Shown piece after piece: positions 23,216 to 35,049 of a stretch of DNA of 64,000 nucleotides (positions within the stretch are counted from its first letter, which is position 1; each line of letters starts with the position of its first letter). Source of the DNA: Diphasiastrum complanatum. Its lineage: Eukaryota > Streptophyta > Lycopodiopsida > Lycopodiales > Lycopodiaceae. The DNA lies in contig CM055107.1 in the NCBI GenBank assembly GCA_029204225.1, positions 43,629,507 through 43,693,506 of the forward strand, given 5' to 3'. Made by a program: the position numbers and the translations under genes. A model generated the notes under the pieces. That model saw only the letters and a program-made list of their open reading frames with translations. It had not been told where the DNA came from and did no database searches.

Positions 23216-24038
23216 CTGTTGCGAATGATTCGCGAAGAGCTAGACTATGCTCGACTGATAATTAGTCATGAATTATTCACGAAAGACAAGACTAAAAGTT
23301 AATTGTCTATTACCAGAAAGAGCAGCTAGAAAGATCAGACAAAATGAAGAACAAGCATAACAATATTAACACAGATCTGAATGCAGAACAAAGAGCTATA
23401 TCAGATTAAGTATATCATGTATACAAGTTAATAATGCGGCAGAGCACGATACAATAGCGGATGAAACCTCGTTCCCTACGAAGTTTATTTCTGTCTGTAA
23501 TGAGGAATGAAACCTCCTTAACTTGTTCTAGACTTATCTTGCTTCATTAGAATTCATCATCATCATGCACGAATACGCAGATGGTATCCAATATATATAT
23601 ACATAATATTACAAGTGTGCAGATGCGAAAGTATAGAGTGGATGTGCTGTCTGTAGAAGATCGTGGGTGGTTACAATCGTTGTCCAATCTGTTAGCACAA
23701 TTGCATGTGGTGAAGGTGAAAAGGGTGCAACGTCAGCCAGTACTGAAGTGAACGTTGGTGATGACGCAAAAGTGCGTCACTCTTACGAATGGCCTTAGGA
23801 TAAGATTTACATGGTGCCTTATCTGTTAGGGCACCTTTGGCATTTGGTAAGGTAGTGTCCCCTTTTTGCCTATCACCATGACTTGTGTAAGAACACAGTG
23901 TCACGATTCATTCGCCTTTTCTTTGTTTGTGCGAATTTGCGTGTAAAAATGCAGACTGCGTGACAACGTTAGAAAAATATGCAGCATGAATGGAGGCAGA
24001 TTAAAATTGGGATTCAGGAGAGTAGAAGGAGTAATTCA
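23216..24038 (-). repeat. 3' LTR of copia element D (left border uncertain)
   Basis: On the minus strand TGAATTACTCC begins at 24038 right after a purine tract (complement of CCCCCCCTTAAT at 24039-24050). The left end near 23216 lies where reverse transcriptase sequence of element C stops, which suggests D inserted into C. I could not find the matching flank. Confidence 0.5.
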
Positions 24039-24050
24039 CCCCCCCTTAAT

Positions 24051-26080
24051 CTAGATCTGTGAATGCCTTGATTTTCAGACTTAGCAATGCACAAAATTTG
24101 TTGTGCGCCTTTCGTAAAAATGTCTGCAACCATGTCCTACGTTTTGCAGTATGTTAAGCTCACCTCTCTGTCGAGAACCTTGCCCCTGATGTAGTGATAT
24201 CTTATCTCAATGTGCTTACTCCTAGAATGAAATCTAGGGTTGGCCGATAAGGCAATAGCACTTTGGTTATCACAAAACAAAATTGTAGGGCTGTACTGAT
24301 ACAGATTGATGTCTGACAACAAATTTCTTAACCAAAACGCTTCCTTAATAGATTGAGAAGTAGCAATATATTCTGCTTCAGTAGAAGAAAGTGTGATAGA
24401 GGTTTTCTTACAATTGTTCCACGAAATAGGACCACCATTGGAGAAGAATGTAAATCTAGATGTGGACTTATGATGGTCTACATCTCCTCCCCAGCTTGCA
24501 TCAGAATATCCACTGAGTTGATGAAGATTGTCGTTGCTGACATCTCCATAGCAGATGCACTGGTCCATGGTAGCTCAAATACATGTCATGACTCGAATAA
24601 GAGCCTTCCAATGGGTAATTCCAGGATTAGCCATGTATTGGCTGCGTGAGCTGACAACAAAAGAGATATCTGGCCTTGTACAGACCATTGTGTACATGAG
24701 AGATCTAAGTATCGATCGATACGGGTATTCTCTCATCTGCTCCTCTTCTTGCTTTGTCTGGGGACATTGGTCCTTTGACAAATGCAGGCCTAGATCCATT
24801 GGTGAGTGAGCTAATTTACAATTCATCAAATTGTATATGCTAAGAACATTATGAAGATACTTTTGTTGAGTGATGTAAATCAGTCGATTTGCTCTATCTT
24901 TGTGGATTTGAATTCCAAGATAGAAGTGAGCTTCGCCCAGATCAGTCATGTCGAATTTCGAGAACAACATCTGTTTTGAATCCTTGACCATATTGGCATT
25001 GTTGCTGAAGAGCAACGTATCATCAACATACAAGGTGATGATAATGAAGGATTGCAGCACTGACTTTGAATAAACGTTGCAATCAGCAGTGCTTGGTTTA
25101 AATCCTTGTTCAATGAGGAATGTGTTGATCCTCTGAAACCAAGCTCTGGTAGACTGTTTCAAGCCGTACAGTGCTTTATGGAGTTTACATACATGATTCT
25201 TCATGCCTTCCAGAACGTATCCTTCGGGTTGGATCATGTAGATATCTTCTTGTATAACTCCATTCAGATAGGCGGTTTGTAGATTAGGTTGATGTACTTC
25301 GAGGTCGGCAACTGCAGCATAAGACAGGAGCATTCGGATCGACGAATGTTTGACGACTGGACTAAAAGTCTCACTGTAGTCGACATTCGAGATCTGGGTG
25401 AATCCTGGTGCTACCAGTCTAGCCTTCCTTCGATCAATCGCTCCGTTGGCGTTATATTTGATCTTAAAGATCCATTTGCAATCAATAATATTGCAGCCAG
25501 TAGGAGCTTCGACTAATGACCATGTCTGATTCTTGATCAGAGAGGAATACTCTCTGTCCATAGCTTCTCTCCAGAGATCAAAGTCTGGTTGGCTAAGTGC
25601 CTTTTTGACTGTCGTCGGTTCCTGCATTAAAAAACAGACAGACTCAGGAGTATACCTTGTGGGCTGTGTGCGCACTCGGCTTGATCTTATGCGAGGATTC
25701 GACTGATGAACCGCTCCTGGGATATGTTGATGGGTAGTAGCAACATCTTCGTCTAATTCGCTGTCTGGAAGTGGGTCGGCGATAGACGTTCCTGAGCCAG
25801 AAGCTCGGATTCTCGTGTCAATGGCAGGTGATAAGGTTCTTCTTGAGCAATATCCTTGCCTTTGAGGTCGACGAAGACTATATCCCGGCTATACAAGATT
25901 TGCTGGGTATCAGGATCGTACAGCTTGTAGGTGTTATCAGATGAAGTATATCCGATCAGGATGGTCTTTAGACCTTGGAAGTCCAATTTCTTCCTTGTGT
26001 CCTTTGGGATCTACGCGTAGGCAATGCACCCAAACACTCTTAGATTCTTCAAAGAAGGCTTTCCTATGCTGAGCATAGAT
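24051..26080 (-). mobile_element. Copia element D, 5'-truncated pol
   Basis: Three minus-strand frames follow each other: integrase C-terminal region and hinge (25753-26075; LKNLRVFGCIAYA, then ILIGYTSSDNTYKLYD), a long reverse transcriptase frame (24575-25675, 366 aa, with intact LYVDD and ALYGLKQS) and RNase H (24137-24568; DASWGGDVDHHKSTSR, LSSTEAEYIATSQ). A frameshift separates the last two. Gag, protease and most of integrase are missing on the right, where the element breaks off at about 26080. Confidence 0.85.
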
Positions 26081-27618
26081 CAACAAATGTCAAGAGCAGA
26101 CCTGCTGTGCCAGCTCGAGAGAAGACCCATGCTCTCAACTTTTTTAATGTCTTTTAAAGGGGTCTAAAAATAATGAAGAATTGTGGACCCTAAGAGTTGT
26201 GAGTCTATTAAATGTCATATATCGTATACTAATATAACACTGCCAACCTCAAAATTTTATACATATTTCATTATCAAGATATTAACCTCAAAATTTCAAA
26301 ACCACATACATATTTCATTATCAAGATATTAAACTCATTGCAATAAACTATCATCTAATGAAGATTACCAATTTATTGTCAAAATTAATTCATACACATT
26401 CCTTAATCTTTTGATAATCCAATATGCAATCTTAGTTCTACTATTGAAAAACTTTAACTTTTCTTTTGATGGTAATGTAAAACATCAAACTACAAACTTA
26501 TCATGATCATATACATATTTCAAAATTGAAATATAAATTCGTTGCACAATATCATTTTGTACATGTTTTTTTATCATTTCTCATGTAGATTCCTTTAATC
26601 TTCACAAAAGTTAAAACACCACAATATGACATGGCAAGGCCTTTGTGGTACACTACCACAGAGTGCTTCTTTGATATTTGAGTGAAACATTTGATTATGG
26701 AATCACGCTGAGGGAGTGCAGATGGGGGTAGCACTTCTCCAACCATGCGTCAATGTCTACATGTAGGGCCCCAAACGACACATCTCTTTAGCTTACTTTT
26801 ATAGTATCCTTCATGCTTCATCCTTCATCCTTGCTTCTGTATACTTATAACTAGCAGCTACATCACCAAATAATCATTCAATACAACCCGTCTAATTTAC
26901 TCTCCTGCGTGTATGATCTCTTCATTCATATTTGGCTGGTAATTATCTAGCGACAGAGCTGAGCGCTTTCCAGAAATTAAAAAATTTATGTGATTCTGTT
27001 CTTAGTATTAGGACAGATAAAAACAATATCTACATTTCTCGGTCAAATCCTGATTTTTCTACTTGGGATGCAGATTGCTATGCTTAATATGTATTGAATG
27101 ATATCTTCTTGTGCTTCGTGCTTCGCAATCAGAACGTGACAGATCTTCTGCAATAACCCTTCATCTCCATCACCTTTCTCCCGCATCTTGAGTTATCAAG
27201 CACTAATTATTACAATTACAGGGGGAAATCTAATATGAACTTGCTGCTGATAAATTCAACCCATTAATAGATTACAATAACTTCATTGAGGGTAAACATA
27301 ACAAGGACTAAATCTCTTAACTTGAAATATTATGATAGAGAAACCAAACTTGGATCATTTTGGGCAGATCAAACAAATGAGATACATTCAAGTTTATCCG
27401 TTTCAGCTCAATTATGTTATTATTTTACACTGTTCTGCTTTGGACTAGTATTACAAAGAGCACTCTTTAATTGGAAAATGCGGCCGGGGACATATTCTCG
27501 CTCCTTTTAGCCCCTCATATTCTCAGCTATGACGTACTCCCATCTCTTGAAAGAAACATATCCGACAACTAGACAAAACCTCAAATACCGCAGAGAAGCG
27601 AGACTTTTCAAATATTAT
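26081..27618. other. Non-coding DNA downstream of the WD40 gene
   Basis: AT-rich sequence without convincing reading frames, LTR borders or RNA genes. Short frames at 26552-26746 and 27286-27510 show no family features. It contains the 3' flank of the minus-strand WD40 gene; I see no unambiguous polyadenylation signal. Confidence 0.4.
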
Positions 27619-28857
27619 CTAAATCGTTGTACTTCCCGTATCATCAGCAGCTTGTTCATGACCTGTTGAAACCCACCATTCCTTTAGCTCACCATCTAAA
27701 CTTCCACTATAAACAAAGCAGCCCTTCTCCATTTCCTCGGAAATGGAGAGGGCCTTCACAGGAGCTGTGTGTCCCTCCAGCACTGCTATGCAAGAGTGCA
27801 GGTTACGTAGGCACTCCCTTCTCCACACACGAATACTTTTGTCTGCTGAGCCACTGCAGAGCAGATTGGCTGCTCTTGCAAGGCACAGCACTGCGTGTCT
27901 GTGTCCTCTCAGTGTGCCTAAGTGGCTCATATGCCGAGCACTGTCCTCACGCTCCCACACCATTATACATCTGTCACTGGAAGCTGAGTAAAGCAGGGAT
28001 TCATCTGGGTTCATAGTAAGCGCATTCACTGCAGATATATGGCCTTCAAGAGTAGAAACGAGAACGTGTTTCTGGGAACCTCTCTCCCAAACCTTTACCT
28101 TGCTGTCAGCTGAGCCCGTGTACACATACCCACTCTTCGCAACTATAAGAGCATTCACTGCATCATCGTGAGCTTTGAAGGATTCAAGGCATCTGTAGTT
28201 TGACATTTTCCAAACTTTGATGCTTTTGTCCCATGAACCTGAATAAAGCAGGTTGCCTGGACCAATGGCCAGAACAGAGATAGCGTCACTGTGCTGAATC
28301 CAGAGCGTACTCTTGTGGCGATGTACTTTGACATGGTTTTGTGGAAATATAGCCGTGCTAAGGTAGTTCTTGATGGTGGGTAAGGTTGTAATCAGCTCGT
28401 ACATCGGTGATCGACATTCTGTGGATCGCCACACTCTGATCTTTTTGTCCTGATGAGCACTAAAAATCCTGTCTCCATTCGTTATAAGACATTTTAGAAC
28501 TCCTGCACCTGTCACTTGAAAGCTTGATATAGACTCGAGATCAGCTTGTCGCCATAATCTTACATCATCACGATTCAATCCGCTGTAGAGCAACCCTTTG
28601 GACCGTTCTATGGAACATGCATCTACATTCTGAAATGTTTGCGTGTTTCTGTAACGATTGGGTGATATATTTTCTCGAAAGAGTTCACTAGACCCAAGTG
28701 AGGAGAACGTGCTGTATAGCGAAGGCTGCCAAGGAAGAGATGATAGACTTCGTTGAGATTGAGAAAGTGTATCAGCTTCATAGCGCAAAGATTGAAATCT
28801 CAGCTCATCACGACTCTTTATTTGAGATAGAAGGCTGCTCTCAAGATCAACGATCAT
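27619..28857 (-). CDS. WD40-repeat protein, JINGUBANG type
   Basis: An intact, intronless 412-aa frame. Seven WD blades are visible by their closing tips: VRLW 99-102, IRVW 140-143, IKVW 213-216, VKVW 254-257, IMVW 298-301, IRVW 342-345 and LKEW 391-394, with GH dipeptides at 272-273, 318-319 and 362-363. The order GNLLYSGSWDKSIKVWK, then KAHDDAVNAL, then GYVYTGSADSKVKVWE is characteristic of the plant JINGUBANG family. In Arabidopsis the founder is described as a pollen-expressed negative regulator of germination; that role is not implied here. The N-terminal 80 residues are Ser-rich and low-complexity. The length is slightly below the family's usual 400-490 aa. It is the only clearly intact host-type gene in the window. 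Confidence 0.93.
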   Translation of the reverse strand: MIVDLESSLLSQIKSRDELRFQSLRYEADTLSQSQRSLSSLPWQPSLYSTFSSLGSSELFRENISPNRYRNTQTFQNVDACSIERSKGLLYSGLNRDDVRLWRQADLESISSFQVTGAGVLKCLITNGDRIFSAHQDKKIRVWRSTECRSPMYELITTLPTIKNYLSTAIFPQNHVKVHRHKSTLWIQHSDAISVLAIGPGNLLYSGSWDKSIKVWKMSNYRCLESFKAHDDAVNALIVAKSGYVYTGSADSKVKVWERGSQKHVLVSTLEGHISAVNALTMNPDESLLYSASSDRCIMVWEREDSARHMSHLGTLRGHRHAVLCLARAANLLCSGSADKSIRVWRRECLRNLHSCIAVLEGHTAPVKALSISEEMEKGCFVYSGSLDGELKEWWVSTGHEQAADDTGSTTI

Positions 28858-28934
28858 CCTGTGCTGCGAATTAGGATTGATTGTGAGAATTGAGAAACTT
28901 CAAAATTGAGACGGTAAAATACTAAAATGTCAGG

Positions 28935-28943
28935 CTATATATA
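28935..28943 (-). promoter_or_regulatory. Putative TATA box of the WD40 gene
   Basis: On the minus strand TTATATATAG lies about 80 nt upstream of the ATG at 28857. That leaves a short 5' untranslated region of roughly 50 nt if transcription starts about 30 nt downstream of it. Position and sequence support it; no other evidence. Confidence 0.5.
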
Positions 28944-30300
28944 ACTTTTACTTGACACTGTTAGTCTGGGTTTCTGCGCGCTTGCACTTGATCTCCATAC
29001 TTAATATATACACGAAATCAGTTGAATGAAGCGTGGTGACTTTTTATGCGTCTGTGCTGAGATTGCAGAGTAACTGCAAGAATTTTCTGTCTGCAAGGTA
29101 GGCAGGAATTAGCACAACGATACCAAATTTAGGTGTAGTGCGAAAATAAGAGTAGGTCCCGCCAACAACAGCTATACCGCACTGCAATGCACATATGGGA
29201 GTAATATAGACGGATAGTTACAGGTACAGTAGTTTATGCATCGATCAGCAAAACATCCGGAGGAACTACCGATTAACAGAAACTTTTTGGCCTCAAGATT
29301 CGGATAAAAAGTTGAAAGCAGACAAATTGAAAGGCTTTAGGAGTAACTCAGTGAGTGCAGTTTGTAGCAAAATTTTCAGAACAGTTTGTAGCAACAAAGA
29401 TTCGGAAGAAGAGAGACACCAAAAATTTCATTTTTATCTTAAAAGATCAATACACTCGATTTAATTTGGAAGCCTGAAAAATTCAACCACAGCTGAACAG
29501 TAGACTGCAGGTTTTCTAGATTTATTTACACTGAAGATCCAAGCTGATGAGTCCTGACTCAAGGCTGCAATAGATAAGCCAGTGCAATTTACAAGTAGGC
29601 ATGACTATAACACTAAGAATCATTTTCTCAGGATCAGATCAGTAGGATCTACGGCATTGATCAAGCGGCTGATTGAGTAGTACATGAGCAGTTGATAGTA
29701 CATGGGTAGCTGATAGTGTTTCTATCAGTAGTAAATAGCTACCGGATAGTACGTACTGCTATAGCGACATCGAACACCACTGGCAGGAGTGGATTGAAGC
29801 CTTATCTTGAAGTGGGGACCTTGCATCGTGGAGTGTCTGGAATCAAGCTACCGGATACTGTAGATCAACATCCTTGGATCGATCAATCACTGAACAGTTG
29901 CTGATCGTCCGTCTATTATAGGAGGACGTCGGCAAGTGGGAGAAGTAGGAAGGACACGCTCAGCTTCTCCATGTCAAAGTCTGCATCTATAAAAAACTAT
30001 CTTATTCCATATTAGTGGGGCAATTAATGACGTTTACAGATTTGAATGGTGAAATGTTGTTTTCTAATTCCAAGAGGAGGTGAGGTCTTGATTCTACTTT
30101 TTGCCTAGGTGCCACTGTTCTAGTCATTTCCTTTGGAAACTATTACTAAAGTTGAACTTGAGTGCATTATGTAGCATAAAGGGGGATCCACATCACCCAT
30201 TCACATCTTATTTTGAGTCACCAACTTAGTTCTACTGAAAAAATTCTATGAGCAAAGTTACCAAATTTAAAACTACACTCTTAGGATAAAACAAAGATAT
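28944..30300. other. Upstream flank of the WD40 gene, no gene seen
   Basis: No good reading frame. Short internal repeats occur near 29640-29760 (TGAGCAGTTGATAGTAC, GGTAGCTGATAGTG). No LTR borders are recognised, so this is probably host spacer. Confidence 0.4.
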
Positions 30301-30316
30301 AATTGAATTTAATCAA

Positions 30317-30320
<4 letters not shown>

Positions 30321-30358
<38 letters not shown>
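30321..30358. repeat. (TC)19 microsatellite
   Basis: Uninterrupted TC dinucleotide run. Confidence 0.97.
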
Positions 30359-30366
<8 letters not shown>

Positions 30367-30584
30367 TTTAAAGTATTTTTCAGAATCTGACATAAAATGT
30401 AGCCATCGAATTGTGACACCAAAGTTGGTAGCCAAGTTTCATTTATTCTATGCTGAATTGATGACCTAAATGTTGAAAATCGACGGATTTCATGTGTCAT
30501 CAATTTTTGACATCCAGTCATCAATCCATGGCCTAACTATTTGACGCACCACAACATTTTGGATGTTTTCCGACCCTATTACCG

Positions 30585-30870
30585 AGGCTTTTATGAAGAA
30601 TTTTTTTTTGAAAAAAGATCACAAACCTCGGTATACACAATGAAGTAAGCCTCGGAAGCAGTTCCTAGATAATAACCTCGGTAATCGATGCTTCTTCATC
30701 TCATTTCGGCTTTGTTTATAGCACGCAGATACCGAGAGATATATCGGGCCTCGATATATCCCTCCAAACAGGATGTTGATGGCATGTCTCTCTATCGAGG
30801 GATATACCAAAATATATCCCTTTCAAAATGGCACTCTATTCTGAGGATTATTCCGAGGGATACAAAAAAA
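30585..30870. repeat. Dyad-rich segment with CCTCGG and GATATATC motifs
   Basis: CCTCGG or its complement CCGAGG occurs several times (for example 30582, 30627, 30653 and 30677). Adjacent inverted arms at 30734-30748 and 30749-30764 centre on GATATATCG, with about 13 of 16 positions pairing. A second dyad (AGGGATATA ... TATATCCCT) lies near 30799-30822. The clustering suggests a foldback or MITE-like remnant, but no target-site duplication was found. Confidence 0.45.
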
Positions 30871-31229
30871 AAAGTTACGGCAAAATGGAGCCAGTTTATT
30901 GGCTCCATTCTGCCCTAAGAAAGGACTCCATCCAACCCCATGAGTCTTTTGCACCACTTCTTATGAAGCTGGTAAGCAAAATCATTTGTTCATTATTGTT
31001 AGTAAAAAGATTTGCAAAATTTATTTGAGTTACATTTTAAGCACTTAAAAATTGATGAAGGAGACTTAACTTCAACGAATATATATACATACATACATGT
31101 TCCAAGTACAGGGATATGTTACAAATTGGATTATTGAAATACCTAATTATAATTAGATCCAGCTGAGTCGTCCTCGTCTGGCAGATTCCTACATGAACCG
31201 ACAAATCGATGATTGTAATTTAATTTAAA

Positions 31230-32050
31230 CAAATTCACAAATAAAATATGAATTATGACAATATCAAATTCAACTTATGGGTTTAGGGTGACTTATGAAA
31301 TGGGCTTGGCCACCACTGCCCAAGTGCGAGGGCCCTGCAGTCTCCAGACGCTTCTGACCTCTCTCTCTTTGTTGCTTGAAAGATCTAGATTTTGCCAAAT
31401 CTCACCACATCCCGAATCTCTAATTTGTGGTGGCTCATCATGCCTCCCATGCGTTGACCCATCCAGATTCGATCAAATTCCAAATCAGAGGAGGGGAATG
31501 AAAATTCTCTATAGAATTGGTCAAAGACATAATTCATTTCCTCATCACTTTGTCTACACCAGTCCTTGAAAATGTCCTTGTTGAAGACCCATGCGTGAGT
31601 TGCCTCATGTGAGTGAAGATGCGACCACCATGGTCATCCTCCATTATATGCTTCTCTGCATCTACATCATAGGATGACAAGATGTTAAGATGACAAGAGT
31701 TGACAAAGGGAGTGTCGAGAGGAGTGGGAGAGTTGACTACAACACGAGAAATATGGGGAGGAGTTTAAAGGCGATCGAGAGAAGAGTGAGGAGGGGTATG
31801 AAGAAGAAAATGTTGGGGAGGAGTTTAAGTGGAAGTGTAACCAACAGGGGTTTGAATGGGAGAAAAAATGGATCACGGTGCCATGGAGACCCCATAGGGG
31901 GCATGGGTATCGAAGAAGGAAAAATGTGAGGAGAGAGTGTGGGGGTGTCGGGATAATCAGGTGTGATAGATGCATAAGTCATAGTATCACCACCATCCGC
32001 ATTGTTGCTTCCTGAGTTAGGGTTTCTCGAAGTAAGAAATCCCTATAACG
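31230..32050 (-). pseudogene. Unknown coding remnant, tandem copy A
   Basis: The minus strand encodes a Ser/Pro-rich stretch (ITPDYPDTPTLSPHIFPSS), a middle part (DVDAEKHIMEDDHGGRIFTH) and an end with RLETAGPSHLGSGG. The same order with similar sequence occurs in copy B at 32720-33880. Frame breaks are present. The Gly/Ser-rich block late in the frame is vaguely like the end of plant En/Spm-associated Transposase_24 proteins, but I would not assign it on this basis. Confidence 0.4.
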
Positions 32051-32719
32051 AGATGAGTGAAGGAAATAAATTCAAATAAATGAGTTTAGGGTTTAGGGTC
32101 GAACAAAAAAAGTGACTCTTTGCATTCAACCATAGATGAATAAATTACATTACACCACAATAATCACAAATAACCATAATAATCACACTTTAGAACAAGT
32201 AAATTTCTATATGGGTTAGGGCCAAATATAGTTCAATTACATAACTAATCAAGGTTCAAGAGTACATAAGAACTAGCTACATTGAAAGATGGTTGGCAAA
32301 TGTACGAATAAAAACGATAGATGTAAAAACATGTACATAAGTATCTGTAAACATGGAAAGGCTTGCTATAGAGCCAAAACACTAGCTAGATCTATTTAAT
32401 TCCTCATCATCATCTTTGTCATGTGGGACTTCTTGTTCCTGCACACGCAAGACATATGAATTAGTCTTTTGAGAAATTGTATGGGAGTGGGAGAGAATAA
32501 CAGGTTTAAAGAACATAAAATGGATTTGATGTTGTACCTGTGTTGCAGCATCCTAGTTTATATGCACGCCCTGCCTCTCCAATAACTTGAGTACTGCCTG
32601 CGTATTGTGGGACGATGCATACATATACTCGTCATGTGTGGGAGAGGATCGCTGCACAAACATTCCAAAATTTGATCATATAAAGAGAGCATTTTATTCC
32701 AATGTGTCTTACGAAAAGC

Positions 32720-33880
32720 CCCCAAGAGCAAAAAAAAAAATCACTAGTCAAATTCCACTTAAGGGTATAAGGTAGACTTCCAAAGTGGGCTAAAAAATAT
32801 CCCTCATTGCCACTGCCCAAGTGAGAAGCCCCCGTGGTCTCTAGTCGGGACTTTGGCTGCCTCTCGCTGCTGTCTAAAGCGATCTGGATTATCTCGATAC
32901 TCTTTCCTCGCATACTTTCAGTCTTCTTTCTCCACGTAGGAAGGCCTAGCTCTGTTGGCTTTTATTGCATCTTGGATCTCCGATTTGCGGTGGCTCATCG
33001 TAGATCCCATGCGGCTCCTCATCCATTTCCGTGTGAATTCCATGTCCTAGGATGGGACATGAAACACACTACGCAGTTGATCAATGATGCGATTCTTGCG
33101 GTCATCGCTGACATCGCGTAGTCATGAAAAATGTCTCTGGGAAAGTGGACATACATGAGCTCCCTCATGCGCATGATGACCCTCTTATCACAGTTATTCT
33201 CAATGATGTGACCATTCCTGCCTATGTCATACGATGGTGGGATGGCAACTGGTGGAGATGTGGCCATGGGAGTGTCTACGAGGGTGGCCTCCAACAGGGG
33301 AGATGTGGCCCTAGGAGTTTCTGTGAGGGTGGCCGATGGTGATGATGTGGGGTCTACGTGGTGTTGTACTTGGGGGGACTAGCCAAGAGGGAGAGTACTG
33401 AGGGGAGAATAGCCAGGGAGGGACTAGAGGCTAGTGGGCTAAAAAGCTCGTGGTGAATAGTGACCCCATGGAGTATAGCCGGGAGGACAAAACTCAGTGG
33501 CAATGGGTCCAGAGGGAGGAAAAATGTGAGGGGTGAAACTGGGCATGCCGAGAATCTGAGGTGTGACAGATGAAGGAGTCGTAGTATCGTGTGCCATATA
33601 TGCAGCCTTCTAATCGAAGTAGGGACTCCCCACGACAAGATGTGCTACGCGGACGTTCAGGACTCATGACCACATCAGGGAGATCAGGGTAATCGCCATA
33701 TCCTCCACAACAGGAGACACCGAAGCCACTCATCCTCTCTCGAGAGTGTTGGAAGGAAGCACTGGAAGTAGCACCATGGGTGGGGGTGCGACCCTCATGG
33801 AAAGAGAAAACATGTGACCGGTCTACATGAGGAGTCGACTGAATCTCCTCGGTCGATGATGTGTACTCAACCAATCTGCT
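32720..33880 (-). pseudogene. Unknown coding remnant, tandem copy B
   Basis: The minus strand holds a Ser/Pro-rich frame (33494-33874), then a frame with YDIGRNGHIIENNCDKRVIM and MRMRELMYVHFPRDIFHDYA (33019-33294), then RLETTGASHLGSGNEGYF (32632-32913). It parallels copy A from about 31255 to 32000. The plus-strand DNA CCACTGCCCAAGTG and GGTGGCTCATC is conserved between the copies. The protein family is not recognised and the frames are interrupted. It may be a duplicated gene or a transposon-borne gene. Confidence 0.4.
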
Positions 33881-34136
33881 GGAGCTACGAGCCTTACGTC
33901 AAGCCCTCAGTCGCTCTAAAACCCTATCCTACTGCGAGGAAGGCAATTGATCAAGGTACCCTATTAGCTCAATCTCGCTCACAGAGGAAAGACAGGATGA
34001 CCCGCGAGTATGGCCTGACCTTTGGCTAGGGGATCCACCCACCCTCTAACATAATGGGTGCAATGGAATAAGAGAGATAAATACTGCAGGCAACCAATGA
34101 GAGTCTCAAAAATAGTAAAAAAGAAACATCACCATG

Positions 34137-34140
<4 letters not shown>

Positions 34141-34228
<88 letters not shown>
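34141..34228. repeat. (TC)44 microsatellite
   Basis: Uninterrupted TC run of 88 nt. Confidence 0.98.
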
Positions 34229-34230
<2 letters not shown>

Positions 34231-34600
34231 GTGGGCCAAAAATATAGAGTAATGTGAAACGGATTTGTAACTCAGCTACAAAAGATTTTTTATTCCTCAT
34301 GAGTAAATAACATATCCAGAAAATCTCTAAGACGAACAACATTCACTCTCAGCAATTTTTCCAATCCAGTTTACCTCTAATAACATAATTTCTTCCACTC
34401 AATCAACCTCCTTCAATCCTACTAGTATTTTTTGGAAGATGAAGTTTATGTGGATGACCATGCAATCCAAGAGTCTAAATATTGATTTATCGCATTTGCC
34501 TTTGAATGTGCCTAAAAATAATCCCTTAAGTGTTAATTCACCTAAAGGAATAATATTTAACAAACTAAGGCAAGAGTAAATGTTCCTAAAACTAAATTTT
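34229..34600. other. Spacer, no gene seen
   Basis: AT-rich sequence between the CT microsatellite and a gypsy reverse-transcriptase fragment. No supported feature. Confidence 0.35.
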
Positions 34601-34604
34601 GATC

Positions 34605-35010
34605 CAGGTACAGCCATTATGAGTTTTTAGTGTTACCTTTTGGACTCACAAATGCGCCTGCCACTTTCTAGTAGATGATGAATGATATTCTTCGTCCATA
34701 TCTAGGAAAGTTTTTGGTGGTGTATTTGGAAGACATATTAATTTATAGCTGGACCCTTGAGCAACATGAAGAGAATCTTCATATTGTCTTGGATCTTCTA
34801 AGACAAGAAAAGCTCTATGCTAAGGAGTCAAAATGTGAGTTCTTTCAAACTAAACTCAAATACTTGGGCCATGTCATATCCGATAAAGGTCTTGAAATCG
34901 ATTATGACAAAGTTTGTAAGGTACGAGAATGGCCAAGGCCTCAGACAATTCGTAATGTGAAATCCTTTTTGGGCTTCACAGGATTTTTTCACAAATTCAT
35001 TTTAGACTAG
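34605..35010 (+). pseudogene. Ty3/gypsy reverse transcriptase fragment
   Basis: The frame begins YEFLVLPFGLTNAPATF (before 34675), then reads NDILRPYLGKFLVVYLEDIL (the FVVYIDDIL catalytic block, with the first Asp replaced by Glu) and KLKYLGHVISDKGLEID, ending in a stop at 35008. This is the palm and thumb of a gypsy RT. Nothing else of the gypsy element is present: 40 nt further on the sequence is copia integrase. Confidence 0.85.
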
Positions 35011-35049
35011 GCCTTAATTGAATTTCCCTTAACAAACATTCTTAAGGGG

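Noticed and set aside
27627-28016. Plus-strand frames overlapping the WD40 gene
   Set aside because: Shadows of the intact minus-strand WD40 frame.
31690-31982. Plus- and minus-strand overlapping frames in copy A
   Set aside because: Only the minus strand parallels copy B; the plus-strand frame is a shadow.
34058-34342. Opposing frames with Ser-Leu or Arg-Glu repeats
   Set aside because: Both come from the TC microsatellite at 34141-34228.
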